This document shows, piece after piece, positions 1 through 13,200 of a stretch of DNA of 64,000 bases. The notes beneath the pieces are model-generated. The model was not told where the DNA came from. It did no database searches and was given only the letters and a program-made list of their open reading frames with translations. The position numbers and the translations under genes were made by a program. Positions within the stretch are counted from its first letter, which is position 1; every line of letters starts with the position of its first letter. The stretch comes from Dasyornis broadbenti (taxonomy: Eukaryota > Chordata > Aves > Passeriformes > Dasyornithidae), in the NCBI GenBank assembly GCA_013397935.1, contig VZRN01003162.1, forward strand, positions 1,073,260 through 1,137,259. The letters run 5' to 3'.

Positions 1-434
1 GGTATTGATGCATAAAGGCAGTAATTTGCAACAGTTTTCACCTTTCTCCCACATGTTCTGTGAGGTGCCTTGCTCTGAAAATCACCAAAAGAAAAATGTG
101 TGCTCAGGTGGGGTGGGGGTAGATAGGTATAGTAGGATGTACACCACAGTTTAGGGCTAGTGAAGATGAGGGCAGGAAAATACATACCCGTCTTTCCAAG
201 ACTCCTGTCTCACAGCACAAAGACTGCAATCAGAAGTTAAATGGAGATGCCACTTGCTGCTGACATGGGAGTAAGCTATAACTAGGGGTTCACCTCGTGA
301 CTAGTTAAGCATTTTAAAGGAATTTATTCAAACTACAAATAAATGTTGCTTGAATTTACCAGAGTTGCACATGAACGATGCATCCTGCATTCCCCAAGAA
401 ATCTTGCTTCTAAGTATTTTCTTTGTGTCTTGGG

Positions 435-545
435 GCACGTTCTCTGTGAGCCACCTCCCTTGCTTGGCTGTGCCTGATGCACCCCAAGACATGGTTGGCC
501 CTCCTGGCTGCCAGGGCATTGTTGACTCATGTTTAACCTGCCACT
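435..545 (-). repeat. CR1 LINE fragment
   Basis: The segment around CACCCCAAGACATGGTTGG and CTGGCTGCCAGGGCATTGTT matches the avian CR1 region upstream of its 3' UTR, in antisense orientation. It is truncated at both ends. Confidence 0.65.
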
Positions 546-3500
546 ACTAAATTGCAAGCTAAATGCAATCCTTGGTGCACTTAAGAAAATATCATGTCCC
601 AAATTGAAACTATTAAGTTAAATTACTTACTTTCAAGCTGTTTGCAAAGATATCATTTCCCTTTTATGTTATCGTCTTTCAAATTTCAGCTAGTTCCGTA
701 TAAACACAGGATACAGTCTGCTTTTGTCTTCTTCTGGCTTTTTAGCAATACAGCCCATTTTCAACAGACAACTCAACTGGAAACACCATTAGTCTGAAAG
801 CAAAAGAAATTAAAACAGTCTGTGTAGTGATTCATGTAAAACATGAATATATCGTCTTCATTTTTGTAGCAGCTGCTTTCAGGTGCTGTTAACACACCAA
901 TAGCATACTATACTGGAATAATGTATTGAGAATAGTATTTTGTAAGATGATGACACAGCATGTCACGTTGATAAAGGGTTGAGAAATGCTTCACAAATAA
1001 GGGAGTCATTGCCCAAGGGAGTTTAGAGCTGTTACTCATCACACCAAGAACCCAATAAAGCTTCTTTAGTTAAGACTGATCTAATACTCTCCAAGATCTC
1101 TGAGTCTGTACCTAAACAGAAACTGCCTAAACTAGGAAACGCTGGACATATGTGTAGGCACATCCTATCTTGTCAATCCTGGGTGATCCAGTTGGCTATG
1201 GCTGCCAGGATAATATACCTGGTATATTACTTGCACTATTAATGCAGTTTAGCAAGGAGCTGTTGTGGAGGGAGCCAGTGTGAGGGAAGACTAGATAAAT
1301 ATACTAACTTCCTTTGTAGACTCAGGTTGCATTTTCCTATTTGCCAGTGTGAATTCAGGTGTTGTTTACAAGAGATGAGATGGTATACAGTGTACAGGCG
1401 CTGACATTGGCAGCTGCAGCAGCAGCGCCACGCACAAGAGCAGCCGTGCCTTGTCACAGGGATTTACACAGGTGTGACAGCAAGGGCAGTACTACACACC
1501 AGAGCAGTGGGCAAGCTACCAGGATGAGGTAACATTGCTTGAAGGTGGTAACTTTGAACATATACACCAACAAGCTGGCCTTTGTTCTGTTAGCCTGCCT
1601 AAAACGGTCTTTGTATAAAGACATTGGCTGATAGCTTCCTTTACAGTACTGCTGTTCCCCATCATCTGTAAGAGAAAATACTCTGTTGTTTGGCTGTTGA
1701 TTATTTGGGATGCACTGGGGTCATCACTGATGAAATTTTTAAAGTTCCATTCATCAAGAAAATGGCCATTTGTGCTTTTAGATCTGATGGTCTTCTTACA
1801 GTGGCTATAACCTAGACCGCTCTGTAATAGCACAAAATTCTGTCAGCTTGAAGAGGAATCTGACCTTATTCAACTGCAGAAAAGGAAACAGAACATCTGT
1901 ACACTTGGACAGATTCCATGATGCTTTATTTAAATATTCCTATCAAGTAATTGTTTTGAATTTCAATTTCTAGCCTTAGCTATAACTCAAATTGGGAACT
2001 CCTACAGGATGCTGCCCAAGGCTAGAGAATCTTAAACTGATGTGTAAAACATCTTCATAAGTGGTTAATTTAGTAAAGAATCCATTCAATTTGATAAGAA
2101 TGGAGCTCTTAAATCATGTATCGCAGAGGACCGTACATGAAACATTAAGGATTACAACAGCATAGTAAAAAAATATTATCAAGACAAAGAATTCATTAGT
2201 TTGATTACATATTATTGTACAAATATGGAAGACAGCTGCAACACTGTCACTAAAACCTACCAAGCTTTCATTCTTAATTTGGTAATTGAGCCAATGAATA
2301 TTTATGAACTCTTAACTTGTAGTAATTCCACAGTTCATTTGTCAGCTATGTGATTTGCAACATTACCATAAAAATCCAGACTAGTAGAAAACGTCAAAGA
2401 AAACTAACAGACTGTGCAAATTTTCCTCTTTCCAGATTGTCTCTTACTCCCTATGCAGCAGTAAAGTACTATACTGAAGACCCTGCTCAGATTTAAATTC
2501 ATGTCCTTTGGAACAGGGAAAGTAACTGACCACAAGAGAAGTTTATCATTTAGAGCTCTATGTTATTTTTACTTTTCTCTGATTCATTGCAGTTTAGAGA
2601 ACTGGCTTTAAATTTTTTGCTTAAAAAGATGGCACTTTCAATTGCCCACAACTTATCTACTACAAACTAAAGATAAAATTACTGAACATACCAAGTACTG
2701 CACATATAACTTTGTATAATGATTGCTTAATCTTGGAAATAATTCTAGATTACTTTCTTAATGGTTTAATATAAAGTGCTGGATTAATGTTTAATATAGA
2801 AAAAAAACCCCTCTTCTAATAAAACCAAAAATGTACTAGATAATAAGTGATTTAAACTGTATAATTTGAAAATATTTCTATGCCAGAACTTAGTCATCAG
2901 TGAAATAAATCATCGTAGTTTGTTACCACAGATTTTTAATAATGTTAGTTTTAATAATAAATTGTGGGATATGCACACAAGATAAAATTACTGAAACCTT
3001 TGCTGAATTTATAAGACCATAATGGATTTTCCTGACAAAATTATTTGCATAAGTGCAATATATGCCATTCCAAAACCAATTTAAATACAGACAATAACTC
3101 ACTGGTTGGGATTGATATTTGCCATGCAAAATCCATCACAAGAGATGTCTCAAATCCATCACAACAGATGTCCATAAAATTTTGCAAGGAAAGAAAGATA
3201 AGTACATCAGCTAGATGCTCACGAATTATTGGACTTGAATCCACCAATTCACATCATCTATCATATTTTATAAGGCTCCAGTGCTACCAGTTACTGCATG
3301 ATGTGCAGCATGGAGCACTTTACTAGAGTGAGCAGAGACTACAGAGGAGCACAAATAAATCCAGTTTGCATTAGGCACAAAAAACCCCATTTACATTTTT
3401 AGGAGCAATGAGTTTCAAACAAATTTCTCAGGAAGCAGCTGTACATGACTACAGGCTTGTTTACATGTAGCGCTTTTATGTCAGTTTTGAGAGAGATACT

Positions 3501-4245
3501 TACACTGGTTTTTCTAAAGCTGAAAAAAAATGTTAAAGTATAATTTGTTGTAATATAAAGAAACTTATCATTTTTGATTTTAAACTGACTAAAAGTCAAG
3601 TTACATTTAATGAATTTGAGTGTGTCCAGAAGGCACACATCTCTGAGTAAGTGATAAGGTGATTAAATGGATTTTGGTCAGAAGGCTGCTATCCTGAAAA
3701 CCATTATTAGTTGCCCTGTCCTAGGTCTTCATAGGTTAAGTAGCTGGCATTCCAAGAATCCTAAGATTTGAGGGACAGAGTATTTCCAGCATGCTGATAA
3801 CGACAGTGCTGGAAGTTCATTACTTAGTCACAAAGCAAGATTAAAGGATATTTTTAATCTAAGTGAGAAGGAATAACAGGACTATGAAGGAACCTTGCAG
3901 GAAATAAGAGCATATTTCTGAAACAAAGCGGATGTTACAAGAACAAAGCAGGGAGACAGTTTAATGTGTTTCTGTTGTTGATGGTAGTGGAAAAATAGGT
4001 AATCTCTTTGTAAAATAATCAAAAGATATGGTAGAAGAATAGCTTGATATGAGTTGGCTCAGATATAAGACTTAGAATCTGGTCTCTGATTAAAGAAGCC
4101 AACTATCATGCTGTTTTCTGACCTTGTAATCTATTAATCACTTGTGTTATATAAATATGTTATATAAATATCTATTTGAATACAAGCAAGTTGGCATAGC
4201 CCTACGTACTGGCTAAGCATCTGAATCAATGGAAAAGTATAGTAA
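546..4245. other. Gene-free intergenic sequence
   Basis: AT-rich DNA. A 105-codon minus-strand open frame at 1516-1833 resembles no protein I know and has no supporting context. A short imperfect direct repeat (ATCCATCACAASAGATGTC, two copies) is at about 3130-3178. Nothing else was recognised. Confidence 0.5.
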
Positions 4246-4248
4246 GTG

Positions 4249-4345
4249 GAATCATAGAATCATAGAATGGTTTGGGCTAGAAGGGACCTTAAAGTTCATC
4301 TAGTTCCAAATGCCCCATCATGAGCATTAGATCAAGTGAAACACT
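4249..4345 (-). repeat. CR1 LINE 3' end
   Basis: GAATCATAGAATCATAGAAT followed by GGTTTGGGCTAGAAGGGACC and TTCATCTAGTTCC is the CR1 3' terminus read in antisense. The element is degraded beyond about 4345. Confidence 0.85.
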
Positions 4346-7217
4346 CAACATCTTCAGAGTACCAAATGTGTGGATTTCTACTCATGTTCTGAGCTCCTAT
4401 CAAAGCACTAGTATGGAAGTCCTTAAGACAGTCTCTTAGTACACAGAGCTAGAAGCCATCCCAGATGAAATATATCTGTGGTTTTTAGTGTTAAAGAAAG
4501 TGTCTTTTTGTTAGTCAGTAAAATCTATCTCCATGAATGATTCCATACAAATAAATATGTCATATTTCAGGCTTGTTTTCAAATGCTGGAAAACTATTAT
4601 GCAAGCAAGCATGGAACTTGAATGTATATTTCCTGCAGAAGAAGATATTTAGTAATGTCTTATGAAAACATATACTTCTTTTCCAAGACCACATAAAACA
4701 CTGCTATTAACTCAGAATTCCTGAGTTAGCTGAGTACTTCAGGCAGTAGAGAAACACTTTAAAGGAATCACCCCAGTGGATACATGCGAGAGAGAGATAC
4801 AATTCATAGCCCTCTGACATACTCATTGTTATGTATTTAATCCCTTCATGTCTTTGAAAGGACACTACACCTGCTTTTGTGAAAGCAGTTATGAACACAA
4901 CAGTCTGTTGCTTAAACAACATTGTTATTTCCAAAAATAGGAATACACAGTAGCTGAGAGTAATGTACTTTTTAGAAATATTTCAAGCATTTGACATGTT
5001 TATTTAAAAGATGTCATACTCATAGTTGATACCAGAGATTTTGAAGCTTATTCTTTAACTGAATGAAGTTCACTTTTCAACTTTGTCACTAATAACAAGA
5101 ATTAATAGAAGTACTACACTGCCTCAAATCAGAAGACAATGAATTAAACTGCTTTCTTTCTTACGGAGTCTAATAATGGACACTTACAGGACCATACAAA
5201 GAAGCATATGAATGAATGATTCTTCCTTGCTCTACCACCCTGTTTTCTTTGAATTAAAAGTTTAGGAACCTCCTGAGCCAGTGGTTGGTCACATTTGGAT
5301 CAGTGTGCAAGAGTCCCTGTCAACCTGTTCTCCAGAAATATGGCAAATCCATTTTTGACAATAGACTATCCCATGGCAATTAAAAAGCTCCTGATTTTAT
5401 AGACTTCCATAATATTTACCCTTAATCACCCTGTTTTATAACTAAGCACTCCTACTGCAATTAACCTCACCACGCTGAGTAACCCTGTAACAATGTTACA
5501 AAGCTCAACTGTCACTGCACTTGTATTTTACTTTGACTTTCACTTTGACTTTCACAAAAGTTAGTTTCCATTTTATTATCTCAGAGCTCAGCAGTGAAAA
5601 AATTTTCTGCAGGTATCCACACTCAAGCTCGAGATTTGACAACTACGAATACATGTGGGTAGTCAGTAAATACCATCATTACCTCTTTCTTCCAGGTGAT
5701 TCAGGACTTTTTGGATAGCACATGATCTATATTCTCCACATTGATGGGATCCTTCTAGTAGAGTTGTTAGGCCTGATTTTCCAATACAAATCCCACACTC
5801 TTTTATAAGCTATCACAGATATTTCTTAATTCTCTCCTTATTACTGTTTTTATCAGTCTACCTTATAGAAAATCAGATTAGCCATCTCAAGTACGCAGGA
5901 AACACAGAGCTTGTTTTAGAGACTGATGTGGTATTTGTGTCATGGCACTCCTTTGGGATGGCAAATGTTTTTAGGAATAGATTATATAATAGAGCAAAGA
6001 GCAATTTCTAGTTCTTTCAGAACAACTTCTAGGATACTTTTAAATTTTTTTCTTCTTAATGTATGTAAAAGGTGAGGAAAATATAATTAATGCTAGAGAC
6101 CTTTACCCAGCATAAACTATCAGGGCCTTATGATCTTGGGATGAATTAGCATTCTGTTGAGAGTTTTTCTCCAAAAAGCAGTGATATACATGCATATGTA
6201 CTTTCTGTGTGACTACCCAACCATACAATAAATATAATTCATTGTACAGATAACTGAAGTCTTCCATTATTCTTTCTTCATTTGAAGTCTCTCAATCTGT
6301 TGTAGTCAATAGCATCTTAGCGAACAATTTAAAGGGACAACAAAACCAGAAGTACTGTTAGTAATTACACTGATGCTCTCTGATGTGTCAAAGCCATATT
6401 GCTTCTAATTGTAATTCCATTTCACTTCCACAGAAATCTGTAAAGAAATAAACGTACCTCATTAAAGTCTGAAAAAAAAAAAGCCCATAAAACAACACAA
6501 TGGGCATTTACTGAAAGACAATAAATGGACATTTACAGAAAGACAAGTGATGCAGTCAGTGAAATCTCTTCATCCTGACATTAAGATAAAAAAATTGGAA
6601 ATAAAAGTGACCATATTTATATCCCCAAGAGGGGCAAGTCTGGTGTGTAGACAAGTTTCTGAAATTGATCCAGGAGAATTCCTGTCAGTTCTGTGTCTCT
6701 AGTGATAATAAGCTAATGTTCTTTGCATTTCTGTAGACTTTTCAATTTTAAGATTTAAAAGCAATTACTTGACCTTGATAATGCTTCTGTGATATAAACA
6801 CGCATTATTATCCCTTTATCAGCAAGGGAGATGGAGACACACAGTTCTTGATTTGCCATGTAACAAGCTGCTTACCAGAACCACCAGTGAATCACCCACA
6901 CATTGTCTCTCCCTGTTGCTAATATTGTTCAAACTGATGCTAATGTTGTGTATGATGACAAATGCCCACCTGGAACATTACAGTGATGGTCCTACAAGAC
7001 TTGTGAGAAGGGGGGGAAAAAAAAAGGAAGAAACAAAAGAGAAACTGAAAAAAATTATCATTATTTTACTAGCTCTGCTTCACTTACAAGTCAAACAAAA
7101 GAAAAAAATTGTACATATAACCTTGAGCTAGAAAAATAGACAATTTTAGCCGGAGAGAGAAGACGAGGACATTATCTCATTCATCATCTAAAAAATTAAT
7201 GATGGGTCTGAAGCCAT
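4346..7217. other. Gene-free intergenic sequence
   Basis: AT-rich, with a small tandem TTTGACTTTCAC repeat near 5530-5556. The open frames are short and unlike known proteins. Nothing was recognised. Confidence 0.5.
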
Positions 7218-7870
7218 TCCCTCTCATCCCCAGGGCAGTCTTGGGCCCAGGCCCTGGCCCACAGGGCCTCATGCCTCCTGCTGGAATCAGCCCTCGGGGC
7301 AGCGCAGTGCGGCCGTGCTGGGGCACGTCCCGGACACCTCGACTGAGGGGATTCACGCCTGCAGAGCACAAATGCTCCGGTCAAGGCTCAAAATGCTGCC
7401 TTCGGCTCCAGACAGCGGCAACAACAATCCCGGGCAATCCCTCAGCGCCGGGACCCGGCTCGGGCTGCGGCCGCTCGCTCACTCGCCAGATGGCGCCATC
7501 GGCTGCTGCGAGGCGCGCGCCCCGGCCCCGGCCCCGGCCGCCATCGCGGCCGCCCTGCCCTGCCCTGCCCTGCCCTGCCCTGCCCTGCCCTGCCCTGCCC
7601 TGCCCTGCCCTGCCCTGCCCTGCCCTGCCGTCAGTGCCCTCACCGCCCTCCCCTGTCCTCCGTTCCCGGCTTCCGACAGAGCCCCAGCCCCACACAGCTC
7701 CTCTGGCTCCCGCAGCTCCCGTGGAGGCGGCAGGGGAGGCTTCAGTGCATGTAGGGCAGCGGGGCCGCCGCTGGCGGTGCGGCTCAGGGTGGGTGTGAGG
7801 TGCGGGCCGCGCATCCCCTGCCGGGATGATCTCCGCGTCGGGGAAGGCTGCGGGACTTTAGCCCGGGGCT
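7218..7870. promoter_or_regulatory. Isolated CpG island
   Basis: A GC-rich, CpG-dense stretch in otherwise AT-rich DNA, with segments such as GGCGCGCGCCCCGGCCCC and GGGCCGCGCATCCCC. This is the composition of a vertebrate CpG-island promoter. No coding exon could be recognised on either strand around it, so it may serve a non-coding RNA or a gene whose coding exons lie outside the window. It lies about 7.4 kb beyond the 3' end of gene 1. In mammals the next gene after MRC1 is SLC39A12, but I see no sequence here that supports that assignment. Confidence 0.6.
7553..7629. repeat. (CCCTG)n pentanucleotide microsatellite
   Basis: About 15 uninterrupted copies of CCCTG (77 bp) in the middle of the CpG island. 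A pentamer without stop codons is open in every frame, which explains the long overlapping open frames here. Confidence 0.95.
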
Positions 7871-9029
7871 TAATGAATGGGACAGAAGAGGGTTCAGGCA
7901 GTCTCCTTCGCTTTGGGGTGCTGTTCCTTTGTGAGGCTTGGCCACATCGGATGCCAGCGTGGCTGCCCTGCCGGAAGGAGAGGATGGCCAAGTCACAGAG
8001 TGACCCTAGGCTGGGATTGGAAGAGAAATCACACAGTCCACCCCCTGGCACCGAGTAGGGCTGTGAATATCTCCAAGCCTGAAGACTCCACAAGCCTGCC
8101 GTGCCAGCCAATGTCAGTCTCCGAGGCACGCACCAACTGTGGGCTCTTTCGTTGTGTGGAAGATACATTGTCTAATGGTAATTCCCTCAGCCCACTTAAG
8201 CAGACATGAGAGACATCTAGAAGTACCCCAGGATGGGGTGGATTCTTCGGCTGCTTTGCAGTTCCAGGAGATAAAAATAAAAGCTTACTTGTCAGTTGTG
8301 GCTGGTCTTCAATGAAGTCCTGTCTTCAGTGTGTGGATTGTGGAATATTGGGATGCCAATGTCACCTTGTCATATGAATGTCTGTGGGAAAAACATTTTG
8401 CCATTTTGCAGCTTCTGTAGAAATACCTCGAACCTGACTCAAGGTCCAGAATAATGTAAACCATTCAAGTTCTCTTTCTATTGGAAAAGGGATTAAGTCA
8501 TAAAGTTGAACAATTTTCTCTGGCTGTATAGCAAAGTTATGAACAAGGAATTAAAAAAAATTAGGAACAGCTGGAAATTGCTGAAACCCACTGGAAAAAA
8601 CTAGTGTTCAATTAGGAAAAAAACTTGTCTGGTTGTGCTTGAGCGCTAAATGAACATAAAACTGTATCATATGTTTAATTTCAGATACTCTTTCTCAACC
8701 ATAAAACTGCAAAATATTCTCAAGTATTGAACAAAAGTGCTGAGATTATTACATGAAGAACTTACATTTAAATATTTTTCTATAAGTATCTTTCAAACTT
8801 GTATATGGTAGAGAGGAAGTTTGGGAAATGGAGTGAGGAGTTTTCTCTTAAGGAATCCTACAACTATATGACAAGTTAACTGCAGTTACCAGTCCACTTT
8901 CCTTGATGTAAAAAGTATTACTAAAAAACTGCCGTGTAATACTTTGATCTCCTTCTAACATTTAAATTTTGAGCTTCATCCCAAAATCACAACAGGGAAA
9001 GAAAATGAGGTGGAGAAGAGAGGTGCTTG
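7871..9029. other. Flank of the CpG island
   Basis: Intermediate GC to about 8300, then AT-rich. No exon or known repeat could be assigned with confidence, although GATTGGAAGAGAAATCACAC near 8017 has a repeat-like look. Confidence 0.4.
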
Positions 9030-9039
9030 TGAAGAGAAT

Positions 9040-9295
9040 GGTTCAAGGCAGTGCCAGGAGAGGTTCAGACTGAACATTAGGAAGCATTTCTTTACCAAGA
9101 GGGTGGTCAAATACTGGAACAGGTTTCATAGAGAGGTTCTCAATGCCCCAAGCCTGACAGTGTTTAGGAGGTATTTAAACAGTGTGCTTAATGACACACT
9201 TTTAGCTTTTGGTCAGACCTGAATTGATCAGGCAACTGGATTAGATGGTCATTGTAGGTACCTTCCAACAGAAATAATCTAGTCTACTCTGTTTT
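9040..9295 (+). repeat. CR1-type LINE 3' region
   Basis: GAACATTAGGAAGCATTTCT, then TTACCAAGAGGGTGGTC, and ACCTTCCAACAGAAATAATC are diverged versions of the usual avian CR1 3' block. It lies in the plus orientation and ends near a CTAGTCTACTCTG tail. Confidence 0.7.
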
Positions 9296-9552
9296 GAAAC
9301 AAAAAGGAAATAACCTAGATATTGGTGGTAATCACCACTGCCAGTAACTAAAAGCAGTTGGCTGCTTTAAGCTATCTTGGATGTATATTGGAGGGTGAAG
9401 AATGGACCGGTGTTCCTCTGAAAATGTTCTAAAAAATAATTGTTGAGACAAAGTTTATAAAAATGGCAAGGTTTGGGAGAATAAAGTAGAGTAAAGAGAA
9501 TAAATCAGGGGGGTAATGAGGAGAATGTAACAAAAAGCAAAATAAGTTAATT

Positions 9553-10215
9553 TCATAGAATCCTAGAATGGTTTGGGTTGGAAGGGACCCCTCTGGCATG
9601 GGCAAGGACACCTTCCAGAGACCAGGTTGCTCAAAGCTGCATCCAGGCAGATCTTGAGCCCTTCCAGGGATGAGGTATCCATGGCTTTCTGGGCAACCTA
9701 TTCCAGTGTCTCAGCACATTCAGAGTCAAGAATTTCTTGCTAACATCTAATTTAAACCTGCCCTTTTTAAGTTTAAAGCCATTACGCCTTTTCCTATTGC
9801 TACATGATCTTGTAAAAAGTCCTTCTCCAGCTCTCTTGTTGCCTCCTTTTGCTACTGGAAGGTGCTCTAAGTCTCTCTGGAGCTTTCTTTCCTCCAGGCT
9901 GAACCACCCCATCTCTCTCAGCCTGTCTTCGTAGCAAAGGTGTTCCAGCCTCTTCATCATCTTGGTGGCATCTTCTGGACTTGCTTCAGCAGGTCCACAT
10001 CCTTCCTTGCCAATGACCCCAGAGCTGGATGCAGCACTCCAGGGATCTCACCAGAGAGGAGTAGAGGGGGAGAATCATCTCCCTCAATTTGCTGCTGACA
10101 CTTCTTTTCATACAGCCCAGGACACTTTTGGCTTTTGGAGTTGCAAGGGCTCACCATGGCTGACTCATGTCCAGCTCATTTTCCACCATCCCCAAGTCCT
10201 TCTCAGGAGGGCTGC
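9553..10215 (-). repeat. CR1 LINE 3' fragment, about 660 bp
   Basis: It begins CATAGAATCCTAGAATGGTT, then TGGGTTGGAAGGGACC, CAGGTTGCTCAAAGCTGCAT, and GGCAACCTATTCCAGTGTCTC, the classical CR1 3' UTR and end of ORF2 in antisense. It is degraded with frameshifts and has no intact reverse transcriptase. Confidence 0.9.
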
Positions 10216-13200
10216 TCTCAATCCATTCTCTACCCACCTGTTTCTGTGTATGTGTGCAAATAATTTGGAAATTATTTGTTAATACAGTGCAAGTAATGAG
10301 CTGTTTCTGATCACTTTTTTACCAGTGAAACATGGCATCATTTGAAATTATTAGGAAAATAATGCTGTATAATTCAGGAATGTTTCATACATTGTGTGAG
10401 GACAGCATTGAGTGGAGTGGCTGAGATATACAAGATATTAATGAGTAATGATGTTTAAGTGATAGTTAAAATTTATCTATGACATTATGTATCTATGACA
10501 TAAGATTTATCTATGGTGTTGTGAACAGAAATTGGGTTTGCAGAAATTGGGTATACAGAAATTAAAAATAAGTTCTGTCCAGATTTAGCTGAACTAAAAA
10601 TTGAACAATTCTTGGCAAGCAGCAGTTAATCGGCTTAGCATTAAGATCATGGATACAGTAGGAAGTAGATGGGAGAAATATAAACAGAATGTAGCCAAAG
10701 TAGGTGCAGTGGTTTTATGGTAGTCTGTGCAGAATAGAGAGGGAACTTTTAGCAGCAGCACACGGTATGGGACTGAACAGGACTTTTATGCTCAGTTTTT
10801 GTACTTCAACTCTGTGTACCAGTGATGAAGACAGAAGTGACAAAGCCCTCATTTCAGATGCTCAGCACAACTTAACCTTCCCAAGGGTTTGCTGGTGTAA
10901 GCACATCAGCAGCTGCTCAGGAAAACAGTTTGGCGTGCTTTAAACACAGAGATTGTATCAAGACCACTGTATTGTATTGAGCAGACACACTTCACTGAGT
11001 TTTTTACCTGTCCTGGCACTAGGTTGGGAAGTGTTTGTGGGAGTACAAAGGCAGAAGCTTGCCTTGGAAATTTATTTGTAGTTTCATAGGAGCGTCTGTC
11101 AATGTTCTTAACATTTGCTTAAGAAATACTGCCTGCTCAGTGTCCATTTTGAATTAGTATGAAAAATAAAATCAACAGAAATTTTTGAGTTTGACAGATG
11201 TTTTCTTTCTAAAAGTAATGATTTGCAAGCCAGGGGGGGAAAAATCTATGGGGACTGGTTTTGATAGCTGTTTTCTGAGGTAGCCTGGAGCTATTGACAA
11301 TAAATACAATCAGCTAAAAGCTATTAGTGCATGTTGTGCCAAATTGCATAAGATATCAATTAAGAACTGGATTCTGCAGAACTCATTTACTGTGATATAA
11401 TTGGTTTAGGCTGTCTTTGTGCCAGAGAGAGTCTAGAGTTCTCATCAGTCTCTAGACCAGATCAAGTATTTGCACCCTAATGTATCCATCTCTGTGCTGA
11501 CCACAGCGATGACCTTGGGGGAGTAGTTTAGTTAGATATGGCTGCATTTTAGATATCTACATTATGTGAGATGAATTCCATCCCCTTCAGGCACCTTAGA
11601 TAGCTGAGCCTATGTATGAAAGAGATGTTGTCATTTCTAGTGGTAAGGATTAAAAACGAGGAGAATCAGGCACCATTTATTTATGAAAATGAGAAGAAAA
11701 ATCCCACATACACATACATTAGTATGAAACACATTAGACACCGGTGCTGAGGTGTCTTCTCCACTCTGAATCTGATTTTAACAGCAGCATTCACAATAGG
11801 CAATTTTTCTCGTATTCCAAGCGCTGAACTAACAGTGATTTTATGTATACAGGACTTTTTGAAAAGACAAACGTGCAAGCAATTTACTTGAGTAGAAACA
11901 CTGGGTTTTGGGATTAAGCATTGAAAGGGGTAAGGGCCTTCTTTGTATTGTGGAGTTTAACAAAGTGCAACCCAGCCCTCTTCTGTGTCTGAGCAGTGTG
12001 TGAGGTGTGTGGGCAATGTCTTACTCATACGCAATGTCAAGTCCAAATGACAAATACAGAGAAGTCAGTGCCCAGATGCATTGCTCTCTTCCCCAGGTTT
12101 GAGACCCTGTAGACTGAATGATGTGTCCTTGCTCTGGCAGTGCTGTCCCACACTGCAAACAGCAGGTAACAGTGACAGTGGCTGCCAGGTATGAGCAGGT
12201 CTGGTCAGGACTATGGCTCTCAGCCATCACCTGTCCCCCTATGTGAGCACTGCTGCACTGGCTCACTCTGCACTCATATGTTTTCACTGCTGTTCTCACC
12301 ACAGTGCTCTCTGTCTTTCTGTAAGAGACATTTTGGATCAGCATTTGTGGTCTTTTAGTACCTTGCAGGGGGATTAGCAACATACTTCACATCTAGCCTG
12401 TGATCCTGTCCAGTTCTTGTTCAGTTCATAGTGTTCAGTCCAACTACAGAGTAGCTGTACATAAAAAATGTACATATATCAAAACATTTTCGTATGATAA
12501 CACATAGAGCTGGCATGCAGAGCAGCCTGACAGTTGAGCTCTCCATGCTTCCTGCGTGATGGTGATACCAGCCAGGCTTCTCCTCTGAAGGTCCCAGGCT
12601 GTGCTGAATTTGGTCAACAGAATACTTCTGTTATGAACTGTTTTATAGTTAACTTACAAATACCTTTTAAAAAATTAGTCTTTCCTATTGTGTGTTTTCT
12701 TTTCCTTTTGGGAAGGGTAACTTTAATTTATCAGATTCAGTAAGTTGGGCGTATATACAGTAGGATCCAGCAGCATGTACTGTTTGCAAACATAGACCAG
12801 GAAAAGTGCTTTCCCTACTCACTCATCCAAAGGGCAAGCAGAACCATGTATCCCCAGATATCTGATGCACATACCAGGAAACAATTTTATCTCTAGTCAT
12901 CTGCTTGGGAAGCAGGTGTTGTTTTTCTCATTTTCACAGTTTTGTCCAAAGCTCTCCCAGCTATTTCCTATTTCCTCCTGAAAATGGCAATGACTTTCTT
13001 TATCGCAAGAAGTTGGTATTATAGGACTTTTTGTAGTAACTTAAGGAACTTTCATCTGGAGGCTGTTATCTCTGGGCTTTACAAAGTGTTCGAATGACAT
13101 AAATTGTAAACTACACTTTTGATTTACCTAATTTTTAACTCTATATTAAATAACCTGTGGATGAGAGTTTTGGGTTTGGGGTTTTTTTGGTGTCTTCTTT

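Noticed and set aside
1516..1833. 105-codon minus-strand frame considered as an exon of a downstream gene such as SLC39A12
   Set aside because: No similarity to that transporter or any known protein, and no consistent neighbouring exons.
7199..8168. Long overlapping open frames (199, 247 and 229 codons) on both strands over the CpG island
   Set aside because: They all read through the (CCCTG)n pentamer, which is stop-free in every frame, and through GC-rich DNA. Their translations are Ala/Pro/Gly/Cys-rich with no known domain.
9631..9960. 109-codon minus-strand frame
   Set aside because: It is a piece of degraded CR1 LINE, not a host gene.
12021..12383. 120-codon minus-strand frame in the 3' flank
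   Set aside because: No recognisable domain, no splice partners, and a length compatible with chance.
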